This document shows, piece by piece, positions 8,683 through 17,501 of a stretch of 64,000 nucleotides of DNA. The notes beneath the pieces are model-generated. The model was not told the DNA's origin. It searched no databases and saw only the letters and a program-made list of their open reading frames with translations. The first letter of the stretch is position 1, and every line of letters begins with the position of its first letter. The stretch spans positions 62,001-126,000 of the forward strand of contig NZ_FNRQ01000007.1 in assembly GCF_900107685.1 (NCBI RefSeq). Reading direction: 5' to 3'. The DNA is from Paraburkholderia sartisoli. Its GTDB lineage: Bacteria > Pseudomonadota > Gammaproteobacteria > Burkholderiales > Burkholderiaceae. The position numbers and the translations under genes are program-made.

Positions 8683-8695
8683 GTCATCCTACAAC
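8683..8695. promoter_or_regulatory. Candidate FadR-type operator upstream of the semialdehyde dehydrogenase
   Basis: GTCATCCTACAAC, identical in all 13 positions to the site upstream of garD. The rest of the 8650-8900 stretch shows no gene. Confidence 0.6.
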
Positions 8696-8903
8696 ATAAC
8701 CGCTTGCCGCCGCAACGTTCATCACTGCTTCTCCCACTATTTTCTCGAACTGTTAAGAAGACGTAAGTGTGGTGAAATTACATCGATCACATCAAGAGAT
8801 ACGACGACATATAACTACGAACAAAACGAACGTTCGCGCGGAAACATCGACCCATGCAATGCGTTGCGGGAAGACCCGGCGCGCGGGCCTCGGCGCGCCA
8901 AAG

Positions 8904-8938
8904 TAAAAATGGAGCGAAGGGAATCCCCTTCGCTCCAT
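8904..8938 (-). terminator. Rho-independent terminator after the porin gene
   Basis: ATGGAGCGAAGGG (8909-8921) pairs with CCCTTCGCTCCAT (8926-8938) around an AATC loop. On the minus strand it is followed by TTTTTACTTT. It lies about 110 bases past the porin stop. Confidence 0.82.
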
Positions 8939-9047
8939 CGCTGAAGCAGGCTGACAAGCCGCTTCAGATGCCCGCCGCCTGACTGCGACGGACGGGCCAT
9001 TCATCGCGTGACGGCAATTCGGAGATCGCCGCCGGCACATCAACCGA

Positions 9048-10235
9048 TTAGAACTTGGTGATGATGCCCACGCCGACACCGACCTGGCTGCGCGACGATG
9101 ACGGTGTGCCGTTCTGGCCGTCACCAATGCTAGCCGTCGCGTTGATGATGCGACCCGTTGCGGACAGAGTCTGGCCATTGGCACGCTGGTAAGCCTCAAG
9201 CGCGTACAGGGCCGTGCGCTTCGACAGGCTGTAGTACTGCGAGAGGTTGAACTGGTTGTAGCTCGCCCCGCTCGTGACGCCATTTGCTTCGGAGGCACGC
9301 GTGTAGCTGTAGCCCGCAGCCAGATCCAGCGTCGGAATCGGCTTGAAGTGCAGCACTGCGCCGGCCGTGTTGAAGACCGCTTCGGAGGCGAACCCCGAGT
9401 GCGTCCCCGGGATGTATTGCACGTTCGAGTACGAGAACGAAACGTCCCATTGCTTGCTGAACGCGTAACCGCCCGTCACCGCGACGCGCTGTTGCGCCTG
9501 CGCCGCCTGGTAGCCGGCGTTGATCGCCGACACGGGAAGCGGGTTCGTCGTGGAATTTACATTCCACGCACCGCCGCCATTGGTCGCGTTGTTGATGCGC
9601 TGGAAGCCAGCCGCGATACCGAACGGACCGTTCAGGTACTGGACTCCGGCGCTCCACGTCGAGCCTGCATCGAGGCTGCCCGCCACGCCGCCCACCGAAT
9701 ACGAACCGGCCACCTTCAGGCCGCGGAAACTCGGCGACTGGTACACGAGCGAGTTGTTCACGCGGTACGTCGTATCGAGCGAGTCGAGATCGCCCGGGTG
9801 CGCGCCGTAGGCACCGGTCAGCCACGTGGTCGGGCTGTACGGCGACAGCAGCGTGTAGTACGCCGTGTACTGACGCCCAGCCGTGAACGTACCGTACGCG
9901 GGGTTGGTCAGGCCAACGAAAGCCTGGCGGTTGAACGCGAGGCCGCTCGTCGACTGCGCGCCCGTTGCGCTGTTAAAACCTTCTTCCAACGTGAAGATCG
10001 CCGCTGTACCGCCACCCAGATCTTCGCTGCCCTTCAAGCCGAAGCGGCTGCCCGCCCAGATGCCGTTAATCATCTTGACGACGGAGTGGCCGCCACTCGT
10101 CGCACCGACCGACGGTGCCGAGCTGCTGAGATAGCCAATCCCGGTATCGACGATCCCGTACAGCGTCACGCTGCTTTGGGCTTGCGCGCCAATCGCGAAC
10201 AAACCCAGGGCCGAGGTTGCAATTACCTTTTTCAT
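9048..10235 (-). CDS. Gram-negative porin (Burkholderia OmpC-like)
   Basis: A 395-residue outer-membrane 16-strand porin. A clear signal peptide (MKKVIATSALGLFAIGAQAQ, cleavage after AQA) precedes the mature start 'SSVTLYGIVDTGIGYLS', the hallmark of the Burkholderiales trimeric porins. The L3 region carries 'FNRQAFVGLTNPAYGTFTAGR'. The protein ends in the terminal Phe (ITKF) needed for BAM-mediated assembly. It closes the aldarate island and has an operator-like motif in its promoter region, so it may be the outer-membrane entry for the sugar acid (inference). Confidence 0.93.
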   Translation of the reverse strand: MKKVIATSALGLFAIGAQAQSSVTLYGIVDTGIGYLSSSAPSVGATSGGHSVVKMINGIWAGSRFGLKGSEDLGGGTAAIFTLEEGFNSATGAQSTSGLAFNRQAFVGLTNPAYGTFTAGRQYTAYYTLLSPYSPTTWLTGAYGAHPGDLDSLDTTYRVNNSLVYQSPSFRGLKVAGSYSVGGVAGSLDAGSTWSAGVQYLNGPFGIAAGFQRINNATNGGGAWNVNSTTNPLPVSAINAGYQAAQAQQRVAVTGGYAFSKQWDVSFSYSNVQYIPGTHSGFASEAVFNTAGAVLHFKPIPTLDLAAGYSYTRASEANGVTSGASYNQFNLSQYYSLSKRTALYALEAYQRANGQTLSATGRIINATASIGDGQNGTPSSSRSQVGVGVGIITKF

Positions 10236-10630
10236 TTAGACTCCTCTGTAAAAATATTGTTGTTGCCTACCCGTCGCAGCTGCACAGCATCCCGTTCTGC
10301 GCGATCCGCGTTAATGCGCTTCGGTCCTGCCGTCCATTCCGGTGGCGGTGGCGGCTCCGCGCCTGCCGACCCTCCCCCGTGCATGTCTTTCACGCTGATT
10401 GCGTGTCGCTTCGTATTACCTGTCATCCGGATGGACCCGTCAGCGGGTGCGCGCCAGGTGCCGCGCATCTCTTACGCTTCATCCATCAGCGGAAAACCGC
10501 TGCCCTCCACCCCACATCGATCCATCGCGCATCGCCGGCGCAGCCCGCATGTGAGAAGCGGAATGCCGCTGGTTTCCATGAGTGGCCGACAGGTTCGTCC
10601 GTACACAAGGACTTATTCAGAATCCGCCTT

Positions 10631-10674
10631 GTTGTACGACAACGTACTATCAGTGAGGTATCTCTGAAATTCAA
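10631..10674 (-). promoter_or_regulatory. Candidate porin promoter with overlapping FadR-type operator
   Basis: Read on the minus strand: TTGAAT (10674-10669), a 17-base spacer, then GATAGT (10651-10646), a fair sigma-70 promoter. The operator-like GTTGTACGACAAC (10631-10643) sits over the predicted start of transcription and is a full match to TnGTnnnACnA. The implied leader to the porin ATG is about 400 bases, which is long. Confidence 0.45.
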
Positions 10675-11283
10675 TTAGGCATTTACCCCTATTTATCTGG
10701 GAGAAATGCGGAAAAACAACACTTCCGCAGGATCATCGATGCGGGTCTTTATTATGCGATGTCATACAACTAGAAGCAGCATTCGGGGGCCAATCGCTCC
10801 GCATCCCGCCGCTTTCCCGGAACGGGTCATCGCCGCCGCGCCCACTATGTGAGCGGCCCGGCGGGCTGCCAGCGGACGTACAACCCGACGATGAACCGTC
10901 GCGAACGGTCCCGTCGCGTGCGCTTATCAGCACCTCGAACGTCGCTCCAGAACCCCTGATTCCGGTGCGAAAATTCGATGCGGGCGCAACCATAACGAAA
11001 GGCGTCACAACCGTCGTGTGACACCTCGCTTTCATCCCGAAAGCCACACCTGGCGCGGTTTTGCGAGGCGCTTTACTTCGTCGTTCGTTAAGCGCAACGT
11101 ACAGCGTTGACGCACCACGTTGCCATTTCCCCCTGGCGCTCCCCTTGCCTGTACACGCGCGCGTGAGTTCTGTGCGTCGATCGTCAGCGGCATCAAAATT
11201 GCTCACCCAACCGACGTCCCCCGATGCACGAAACATGCTGTGTCGCGAGTCTGCATCGACCTTCATGGAGCTAGCAGAACGTC
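10675..11283. other. Intergenic stretch before the aldehyde oxidoreductase genes
   Basis: About 600 bases between the porin promoter region and the Fe-S subunit gene. Open frames here have no family resemblance and I assign no gene. ATG TCATACAAC around 10754-10765 is a weak partial copy of the operator motif. No convincing promoter for the downstream genes is visible. Confidence 0.5.
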
Positions 11284-12000
11284 ATGTCCAGCCGTCCAGA
11301 CCATCCGGATCCCGCCAGCGGATCAACCGGATCATCCACGCTTGCCGACCCGACGCCGCTTCCGAACACGTCGCGACGGCGCTTCCTGCAATCCGCCGCG
11401 GCCGCCGCGACCGTTGGCGCCGCGCCACATGCGCATGCGCAGCAGCAACCGGCCGCGCCGCCGCCCGTCGCGCGCACGCCTGTCCCCGCGCGCCTGGTCA
11501 CGCTCAACGTCAACGGCCGCGCGTATGCGCTGCATCTCGAACCGCGCGTCACGCTGCTCGACGCGCTGCGCGAATACGCCGGCCTCATGGGCACGAAGAA
11601 AGGCTGCGACCGCGGCCAGTGCGGCGCATGCACGGTGCTCGTCGAAGGACGGCGCATCAACGCGTGTCTCACGCTGGCGGTGATGCATGAAGGCGAAGCG
11701 ATCACGACCGTCGAAGGACTGGCGCGCGACAACGCGTTGAGCCCGATCCAGCAGGCCTTCGTCAAACACGACGCGTTCCAGTGCGGCTACTGCACGCCGG
11801 GGCAGCTGTGCTCGGCGACCGCCCTGCTCGACGAGTTCAGGGCCGGCGCCGCCAGCACGGTGACCGCGAACGTGCGCCTGCGGCCGCCGCAACTGTCCGA
11901 CGACGAGATCCGCGAACGCATGAGCGGCAATCTCTGCCGCTGTGGCGCGTATCCGAACATCGTCGCGGCGGTGCGCGCCGTCCACGACGGCATGGCCTGA
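11284..12000 (+). CDS. paoA: Aldehyde oxidoreductase, 2Fe-2S subunit (PaoA-like)
   Basis: A 238-residue electron-transfer subunit of a xanthine-oxidase-family enzyme. A twin-arginine signal (TSRRRFLQSAAAAATVGA, about residues 29-46) predicts Tat export as a folded complex. The plant-type 2Fe-2S domain has Cys108, Cys113, Cys116 and Cys128 ('KKGCDRGQCGACTVLV'). The second cluster is bound by Cys167, Cys170, Cys218 and Cys220 ('CGYCTPGQLC', 'GNLCRCGAYPN'). The FAD and Mo subunits follow at once, giving the order of E. coli paoABC (yagTSR), a periplasmic aldehyde oxidase. The ribosome binding site is weak. Confidence 0.88.
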   Translation: MSSRPDHPDPASGSTGSSTLADPTPLPNTSRRRFLQSAAAAATVGAAPHAHAQQQPAAPPPVARTPVPARLVTLNVNGRAYALHLEPRVTLLDALREYAGLMGTKKGCDRGQCGACTVLVEGRRINACLTLAVMHEGEAITTVEGLARDNALSPIQQAFVKHDAFQCGYCTPGQLCSATALLDEFRAGAASTVTANVRLRPPQLSDDEIRERMSGNLCRCGAYPNIVAAVRAVHDGMA

Positions 12001-12011
12001 GGAGACCGGTC

Positions 12012-13013
12012 ATGGAAGCGATTTCCTACGAACGCGCCAGCGACGTCGCCGGCGCCATTCGATCCGCGCAGCAGCCGGGCACGGCGTTCATCGGCGGCGG
12101 CACGAACCTGCTCGACCTCATGAAAGGCGGCGTCGCGCGGCCGGTGCGGCTCGTCGACATCACGCATATCCGCGGGCTCGACACCATCGATCCGCTGCCC
12201 GACGGCGGCCTGCGGATCGGCGCGCTCGTGCGCAACAGCGACGCGGCGAATCACGCGACGGTGCGAGCGCGCTATCCGCTGCTGACGCAGGCGCTCGTCG
12301 CGGGCGCGTCGGCGCAGTTGCGCAACATGGCGACCGTCGGCGGCAACCTGATGCAGCGCACGCGCTGCTACTACTTCTACGACCCCGCGTTCGCGCAATG
12401 CAACAAGCGCGAGCCGGGCAGCGGGTGCGCCGCGATCGGCGGTCACACGCGCATGCACGCGATTCTCGGCGCCAGTCCGCAATGCGTCGCGGTGAATCCG
12501 TCGGACATGAGCGTGGCGCTCGCGGCGCTCGATGCCGTGGTGCGCGTGAGCGGTCCGCGCGGTGCGCGGACGATCGCGTTCGGCGATTTTCATCGTCTGC
12601 CGGGCGACCGGCCCGATCTCGATACGACGTTGCAGCCCGGCGAACTCATCACGGCAGTCGACCTGCCGCCGCCTCTATATAGCGATCACGCGTACTACCT
12701 GAAGGTGCGCGACCGGGCAAGTTACGCGTTCGCGCTCGTCTCCGTCGCGGCGGCGCTGCAGATGGAGGGCGACACGGTCAGGAGCGCGCGCATCGCGCTC
12801 GGCGGCGTCGCACACAAACCGTGGCGCGCGAATGCGGCGGAGCAGATGCTCGCGGGACAGCCGCTCACCGATGCGAACCTGCAGGCCGCCGCGGCCGCCG
12901 CGCTGCGCGACGCGCGGCCGCAACGCGACAACGCGTTCAAGATCCCGCTCGCGCAACGGTCGATCGTTCGCGCGCTCAGGCAGGCCGCGCAGCAGCCGGG
13001 AGGGGTGGCATGA
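12012..13013 (+). CDS. paoB: Aldehyde oxidoreductase, FAD subunit (PaoB-like)
   Basis: A 333-residue FAD-binding subunit (CO-dehydrogenase flavoprotein family). The FAD loops are 'FIGGGTNLLD' (27-36) and 'ATVGGNLMQ' (107-115). Between residues 119 and 158 are four Cys (119, 130, 139, 158) in an insertion beginning 'RTRCYYFYDPAFAQC'. PaoB-type subunits hold an extra 4Fe-4S cluster there, which sets them apart from ordinary XdhM subunits. The ATG at 12012 is chosen because it follows GGAGACC and begins the family-typical 'MEAISYERA'; the open frame runs further upstream without resemblance. The stop overlaps the next start (ATGA). Confidence 0.88.
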   Translation: MEAISYERASDVAGAIRSAQQPGTAFIGGGTNLLDLMKGGVARPVRLVDITHIRGLDTIDPLPDGGLRIGALVRNSDAANHATVRARYPLLTQALVAGASAQLRNMATVGGNLMQRTRCYYFYDPAFAQCNKREPGSGCAAIGGHTRMHAILGASPQCVAVNPSDMSVALAALDAVVRVSGPRGARTIAFGDFHRLPGDRPDLDTTLQPGELITAVDLPPPLYSDHAYYLKVRDRASYAFALVSVAAALQMEGDTVRSARIALGGVAHKPWRANAAEQMLAGQPLTDANLQAAAAAALRDARPQRDNAFKIPLAQRSIVRALRQAAQQPGGVA

Positions 13014-15226
13014 ACGTGATCGGCCTCCCGCTCGACCGCACCGACGGTCTGCTGAAAGTCACCGGCGAAGCACGCTACGCCGCCGAATTTCCCGCCGCGC
13101 GGCTCGCGCATGCGGTGCTCATCACGAGCACCGTCGCGAGCGGCACCATTGCTTCGATCGATAGCGCGCGCGTGCAGTCGATGCCCGGCGTGATCCTCGT
13201 GATGACGTACCAGAACGCGATGAAGCTGCCCAACGGCGGCCGCTCGCCACTCGCGCCGCCGGCCGGCCGTCATCTGTCGCTGCTGCAGGACAATCAGGTT
13301 CACTACAGCAACGAGCCGGTCGCGGTCGTCGTCGCGGAAACGCTGGAACAGGCCACCGACGCCGCCCGTCAGTTGCGCATCACGTATCAGTCGGTGCCGG
13401 CGACGCTCGACTTCGCGCGCGCGAAGTCCACCGCACACGCGCCCGACAGACCGCAAGGCCGGCAGACCGACACGCTGCGCGGCAACATCGGCGCGGGTCT
13501 CGCGAACGGCACGACCCGCATCGACGCGGTCTACACGACGCCGATGGAGCATCACAACCCGATGGAGCCGCACGCGACGCTCGCGATCTGGGACGGCCCG
13601 AACCTCACGCTGTACGACTCGACGCAGGGCGTCTCGGGCGCGAAGACCGCCGTCTCGAAGACGTTCGGCATCGGGGCGGACAACGTCCATGTGATCTCGC
13701 CGTTCGTCGGTGGCGGCTTTGGCTGCAAGGGCTCGTCGTGGTCGCACGTGACGCTGTGCGCGATGGCCGCGAAGCAGACCGGCCGGCCTGTGCGGCTCGC
13801 GCTGGAGCGCCCGCAGATGTTCGGCCCGGTGGGTGGCCGGCCGATGACCGAGCAGCACTTCGTCATCGCGGCGCGCGGCGACGGCACGCTCACCGGCATG
13901 CGCCACGACACGTACGCGAACACCTCGGTCATCGAGGACTGGACGGAGACCTGCGCGATGGTCACGCGCATGCTGTACGCGGTGCCCAACCAGTCCACCA
14001 CGCACAGGCTCGTGCCGCTGAACGTCGGCACGCCGACCTTCATGCGCGCGCCGGGCGAGACCACCGGCTCGTTCGCGCTCGAATCCGCGATGGACGAGCT
14101 CGCCTGGGCACTGAAGATGGACCCGGTCGCGCTGCGCCTGAAGAACTACGCCGAAGTCGATCCGCAGGACAACAAGCCGTGGTCGAGCAAGGGCCTGCGC
14201 GAGTGCTACCGCCTCGGCGCGGAGAAGTTCGGCTGGTCGCGCCGCACCGCCACGCCACGTTCGATGCGCGACGGCAACACGCTGATCGGCCTCGGCATGG
14301 CGAGCGCCACGTATCCCGCGAATCGCAGCGCGGCCTCGGCGATCGCCCGCATCCTGCCGGACGGCTCCGCGATGGTCGCATCGGGCACGCAGGACATCGG
14401 CACCGGCACGTACACCGTGATGACCCAGGTCGCCGCCGACGCGATGGGTTTCTCGCCCGACGCCATCCGCTTCGCGCTCGGCGATTCCTCGCTGCCGCAG
14501 GCGCCGGTATCGGGCGGCTCGCAGTCGGTCGCGAGCGTGTCGCCCGCCGTGCGCGATGCCGCGACGCAGGTGCGCGACAAGCTCGTCGCGATGGCGCTTG
14601 CCGATCCGGCTTCACCCGTGCATGGCGCGACGCCCGACGAAGTCACCGTCGAGAACGGCTGGATCATCAGCATGAAGGACGCGGCGCGGCGCGACCCGGC
14701 CGGCGCGATTCTCGCGCGCGCGGGCGGCCAGCCGATCGAGGCGCAGGCGAGCGTCAAACCCGGCGACGAAAAGCAGAAGTTCTCGTTTCACTCGTTCGGC
14801 GCGGTGTTCGCGGAAGTGCATGTCGACGCCGATCTCGGCACGATTCGCGTCGCGCGGATCACGTCGGTGTATGGCGTTGGGCGTCTGCTGAACGCGAAGA
14901 CCGCGCACAGCCAGCTGATGGGCGGCATCGTCTGGGGCATCGGCGCGGCGCTCGAGGAAAAGACCGATCTGGACACGCGCCATGGCCGCTTCGTGAACGC
15001 CAATCTCGCGGAGTACCACGTGCCGGTCAACGCCGACATCAACGCGATCGACATCAACTTTATCGACGAAGTCGATCCGCACATCAACTCGCTGGGCGCG
15101 AAGGGAATCGGCGAAATCGGCATCACGGGCGTGCCGGCGGCGATCGCGAATGCGGTGTTTCACGCAACAGGCGTGCGCGTGCGCGATCTGCCCATTACGC
15201 TCGACAAGGTATTCATGGGGGGATAG
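13010..15226 (+). CDS. paoC: Aldehyde oxidoreductase, molybdenum subunit (PaoC-like)
   Basis: A 738-residue catalytic subunit binding molybdopterin (cytosine dinucleotide in the Pao type). The start at 13010 overlaps the paoB stop and has GGGAGGGG upstream. Visible elements include 'SPFVGGGFGCKGSSW', 'MRAPGETTGSFALESAMDE', 'SGTQDIGTGTYTVMTQ', 'GGSQSVASVSPAV' and, near the end, 'KGIGEIGITG' carrying the catalytic Glu. The length is close to E. coli PaoC (about 732). No XdhC/PaoD-type maturation gene follows; the nearest candidate cofactor gene is the MobA-like protein at 28329. The substrates are probably aromatic or aliphatic aldehydes (family knowledge). Confidence 0.9.
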   Translation: MNVIGLPLDRTDGLLKVTGEARYAAEFPAARLAHAVLITSTVASGTIASIDSARVQSMPGVILVMTYQNAMKLPNGGRSPLAPPAGRHLSLLQDNQVHYSNEPVAVVVAETLEQATDAARQLRITYQSVPATLDFARAKSTAHAPDRPQGRQTDTLRGNIGAGLANGTTRIDAVYTTPMEHHNPMEPHATLAIWDGPNLTLYDSTQGVSGAKTAVSKTFGIGADNVHVISPFVGGGFGCKGSSWSHVTLCAMAAKQTGRPVRLALERPQMFGPVGGRPMTEQHFVIAARGDGTLTGMRHDTYANTSVIEDWTETCAMVTRMLYAVPNQSTTHRLVPLNVGTPTFMRAPGETTGSFALESAMDELAWALKMDPVALRLKNYAEVDPQDNKPWSSKGLRECYRLGAEKFGWSRRTATPRSMRDGNTLIGLGMASATYPANRSAASAIARILPDGSAMVASGTQDIGTGTYTVMTQVAADAMGFSPDAIRFALGDSSLPQAPVSGGSQSVASVSPAVRDAATQVRDKLVAMALADPASPVHGATPDEVTVENGWIISMKDAARRDPAGAILARAGGQPIEAQASVKPGDEKQKFSFHSFGAVFAEVHVDADLGTIRVARITSVYGVGRLLNAKTAHSQLMGGIVWGIGAALEEKTDLDTRHGRFVNANLAEYHVPVNADINAIDINFIDEVDPHINSLGAKGIGEIGITGVPAAIANAVFHATGVRVRDLPITLDKVFMGG

Positions 15227-15297
15227 TACGCACGTTGCGCACGTTGCGAAGCCGGCACTTCGAATCGGACCTTGTGATGCACCGCCACTGCCGCGTT

Positions 15298-15885
15298 TCA
15301 CGGAGATGCCGCCGAGCGGATCGAGGCGGAAATATCAAGGCTGACCGTGGCGAAGGCCCGGCTGCAGGCGGCCACCAGCGCATCGTAACCGGCACCGGCG
15401 GAGGGCTCGCGCACGGTGCTGCGACCGCTGAGTGGCGCACGTTTGCCGGGCGGCGACACGGACCATGACGCATCCACCGTGACCGCGTCCCCGAGCGTGG
15501 CGTCAAGGCGCTGGACGTCGATCTGCACACGCCAGGCCGCGGCCGGATCACCCGCCATCGGGTAAGTGGACACGCGCGGACTGTTCAGTTCCTGTGCGAG
15601 ATCAGCGGCCATCACGCGCGGAATCTGGCTCTTCAATGAGTCCGCCCAGCGGGCGAATTCGTCGATCGTCACCTGATTGGCGCCGGCGCGAACCACGATC
15701 TGCGGCCGGTCGACGAGTTCCGGCACGGTGACCGGACCGATCAGGACAGTGACCGGCATAGCAGGGCCTGTGCTTTCGCCAGGCGCTTGCGGGCTTAATG
15801 TGTAGAAGGCGGCCTTTGGCGACGCACAACCGGCCAGCGTGGCGACAGTCAGCACAAACGCGAAGGGTAAGGACAGGCGCATCAC
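15298..15885 (-). CDS. pqiC: PqiC outer-membrane lipoprotein
   Basis: A 195-residue lipoprotein of the PqiC (YmbA, DUF330) family. A lipobox 'ATLAGC' puts the lipidated Cys at about residue 20. The body has 'AFYTLSP', 'VTVPELVDRPQIVVR' and 'FARWADSLKSQIPRVMA', typical of the family. PqiC anchors the MCE tunnel of PqiB at the outer membrane. The GTG at 15885 is preceded by AGGAGG at 7 bases; an ATG at 15882 follows immediately, and the pqiB stop TGA lies within this GTGATG. It is the last gene of the six-gene efflux/Pqi cluster. Confidence 0.88.
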   Translation of the reverse strand: MMRLSLPFAFVLTVATLAGCASPKAAFYTLSPQAPGESTGPAMPVTVLIGPVTVPELVDRPQIVVRAGANQVTIDEFARWADSLKSQIPRVMAADLAQELNSPRVSTYPMAGDPAAAWRVQIDVQRLDATLGDAVTVDASWSVSPPGKRAPLSGRSTVREPSAGAGYDALVAACSRAFATVSLDISASIRSAASP

Positions 15886-17501
15886 TTGTTATCCTCCTGT
15901 TTGCCGCGAATCAGTGCCTCAGGATGACGTTCGAGATAATCCGCCAGCGTGCGGAACGCCGCCGCGGTGCGCGCGAGTTCACGCATCGCATCGGTGGTGC
16001 CCTGCTGCAACTGCGAGTCCGGCTGCAACGCACCGTTCGCCGAATCCAGCGCCGTCTGCGCGGCGGCGAGCGTGTCCCGGGCCTGCGGCATCACCTCGGT
16101 GCGCAGCTGTTTGAGAAGTGAATCCGCATCCGCCAGCGTCTTTTGCGCGTCCTTGCCGATCCCTTCGAACGGGATCTTGTTAAGCTCGGCGAGCAGACTG
16201 GTGAGCGAATCCTGCAGCGATTGCAGCCCGCCAGGCACCGTCGGCATTTCCGGCGGATTCGCGCTCCAGTCCATCCCGGCTTTGGGCGCCGCCGGGAAGA
16301 ATTCGAGCGCGATGTACAACTGTCCGGTCAACAGGTTGCCGGTTCGCAACTGCGCCCGCATGCCACGCGCGATCAGCCAGTCCACCAGCTGGCGACGATT
16401 GCCCGTAACCCTGCCGCCGGCGTCGCCCGACTTGTAACGCGACGTGAAACGCTCCGGATAAAAGCGCACCTCCACCGGTATGCTGAACTGCTTCCTGACC
16501 CGGTCGAAGCGCGTATAGATCGCGGACACCTCACCCACCACGATGCCGCGGAAATCGACCGGGGCACCGACCGTCAAGCCCCGCACCGAACCGTTGAAAT
16601 TGAATATATAGGTATCGACGATACGGTCATGGCGCTTCATTGCCTCCGTACGATCGTGGAACAGGATAAATTCGGTACGAACGGCAGCCTCGGGCTGACC
16701 GGTTGTCTCATCCGGGGTCTGGAACGCCAGGCCGCCGATCAGGATCGAGACCAGCGATTGCGTGTTGACCTTGACGCCCTCGGTGCCCAGCGACACGTCG
16801 ACACCGCTCGCATGCCAAAAGCGCGTATCGGTCTGCACGTATTTGTCATACGGCGCGTTGATGAAGGCCCGCAGCGTGACACCCTTGCCGTTTGCGTCGA
16901 GCGTGTACGAGGTGATCTGTCCGACCTGCAGGCGTCGGAAGAAAACTGGTGAGCCCACATCGAGCGAGCCCATATCCTCGCTCTTCAGCACGAACTCGCG
17001 CCCTGCCACGCCGCTCGCGATCACCGGTGGCGACTCGAGTCCAGCGAAATCGCGCCGCTCCTTCGTCGACGTGCCCAGATCCATGCCAATGAAAGACCCG
17101 GACAGCAGGGTGCCGATGCCCGATACGGTGCCCCCGGAAATGCGTGGGCGCACGACCCAGAAGCGCGTGTCGTCGACCAGCATGTTCGACGTGTCCCTGG
17201 TGAGTTCGGCGGTCGCGATCACGCTGCCGTGGTCTTTGGACAAGGTCACGCTCCTGACCACGCCGATGTCGACGTTCTTGAATTTGATCCGGGTCTTGCC
17301 GGCTTCGAGACCTTCGCCGGTCGCGAAGCTGATGGTGATCGTCGGCCCCTTGTCGAGCACCGCCTTCGCCGCCAGCCAGCCGCCGATCAGCACGGCGATG
17401 ACCGGCACCAGCCACACGATCTGCACACGCCAGCGCGAACGGGGCGTGGCCACCGCCTCGGGTAGATCGGGCGCGTCCGGCTCGCTGGGAGGTCTAGCCA
17501 T
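15882..17501 (-). CDS. pqiB: PqiB, MCE-domain intermembrane lipid transport protein
   Basis: A 539-residue protein with one N-terminal membrane helix ('IVWLVPVIAVLIGGWLAAKA', about residues 28-48). Three MlaD/MCE repeats follow: 'GPTITISFATGEGLEAGKT', 'FVLKSEDMGSLDVGSPVFF', and 'FNGSVRGLTVGAPVDFRG'. A C-terminal coiled-coil-rich region ends it. PqiB hexamers form a periplasm-spanning tube for lipids between the membranes. The start overlaps the pqiA stop by 8 bases, indicating coupled translation. Confidence 0.92.
   Translation of the reverse strand: MARPPSEPDAPDLPEAVATPRSRWRVQIVWLVPVIAVLIGGWLAAKAVLDKGPTITISFATGEGLEAGKTRIKFKNVDIGVVRSVTLSKDHGSVIATAELTRDTSNMLVDDTRFWVVRPRISGGTVSGIGTLLSGSFIGMDLGTSTKERRDFAGLESPPVIASGVAGREFVLKSEDMGSLDVGSPVFFRRLQVGQITSYTLDANGKGVTLRAFINAPYDKYVQTDTRFWHASGVDVSLGTEGVKVNTQSLVSILIGGLAFQTPDETTGQPEAAVRTEFILFHDRTEAMKRHDRIVDTYIFNFNGSVRGLTVGAPVDFRGIVVGEVSAIYTRFDRVRKQFSIPVEVRFYPERFTSRYKSGDAGGRVTGNRRQLVDWLIARGMRAQLRTGNLLTGQLYIALEFFPAAPKAGMDWSANPPEMPTVPGGLQSLQDSLTSLLAELNKIPFEGIGKDAQKTLADADSLLKQLRTEVMPQARDTLAAAQTALDSANGALQPDSQLQQGTTDAMRELARTAAAFRTLADYLERHPEALIRGKQEDNK

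Noticed and set aside
10733..11266. 177-codon minus-strand frame in the gap before paoA
   Set aside because: No recognisable domain, composition like random high-GC translation, no ribosome binding site that stands out.
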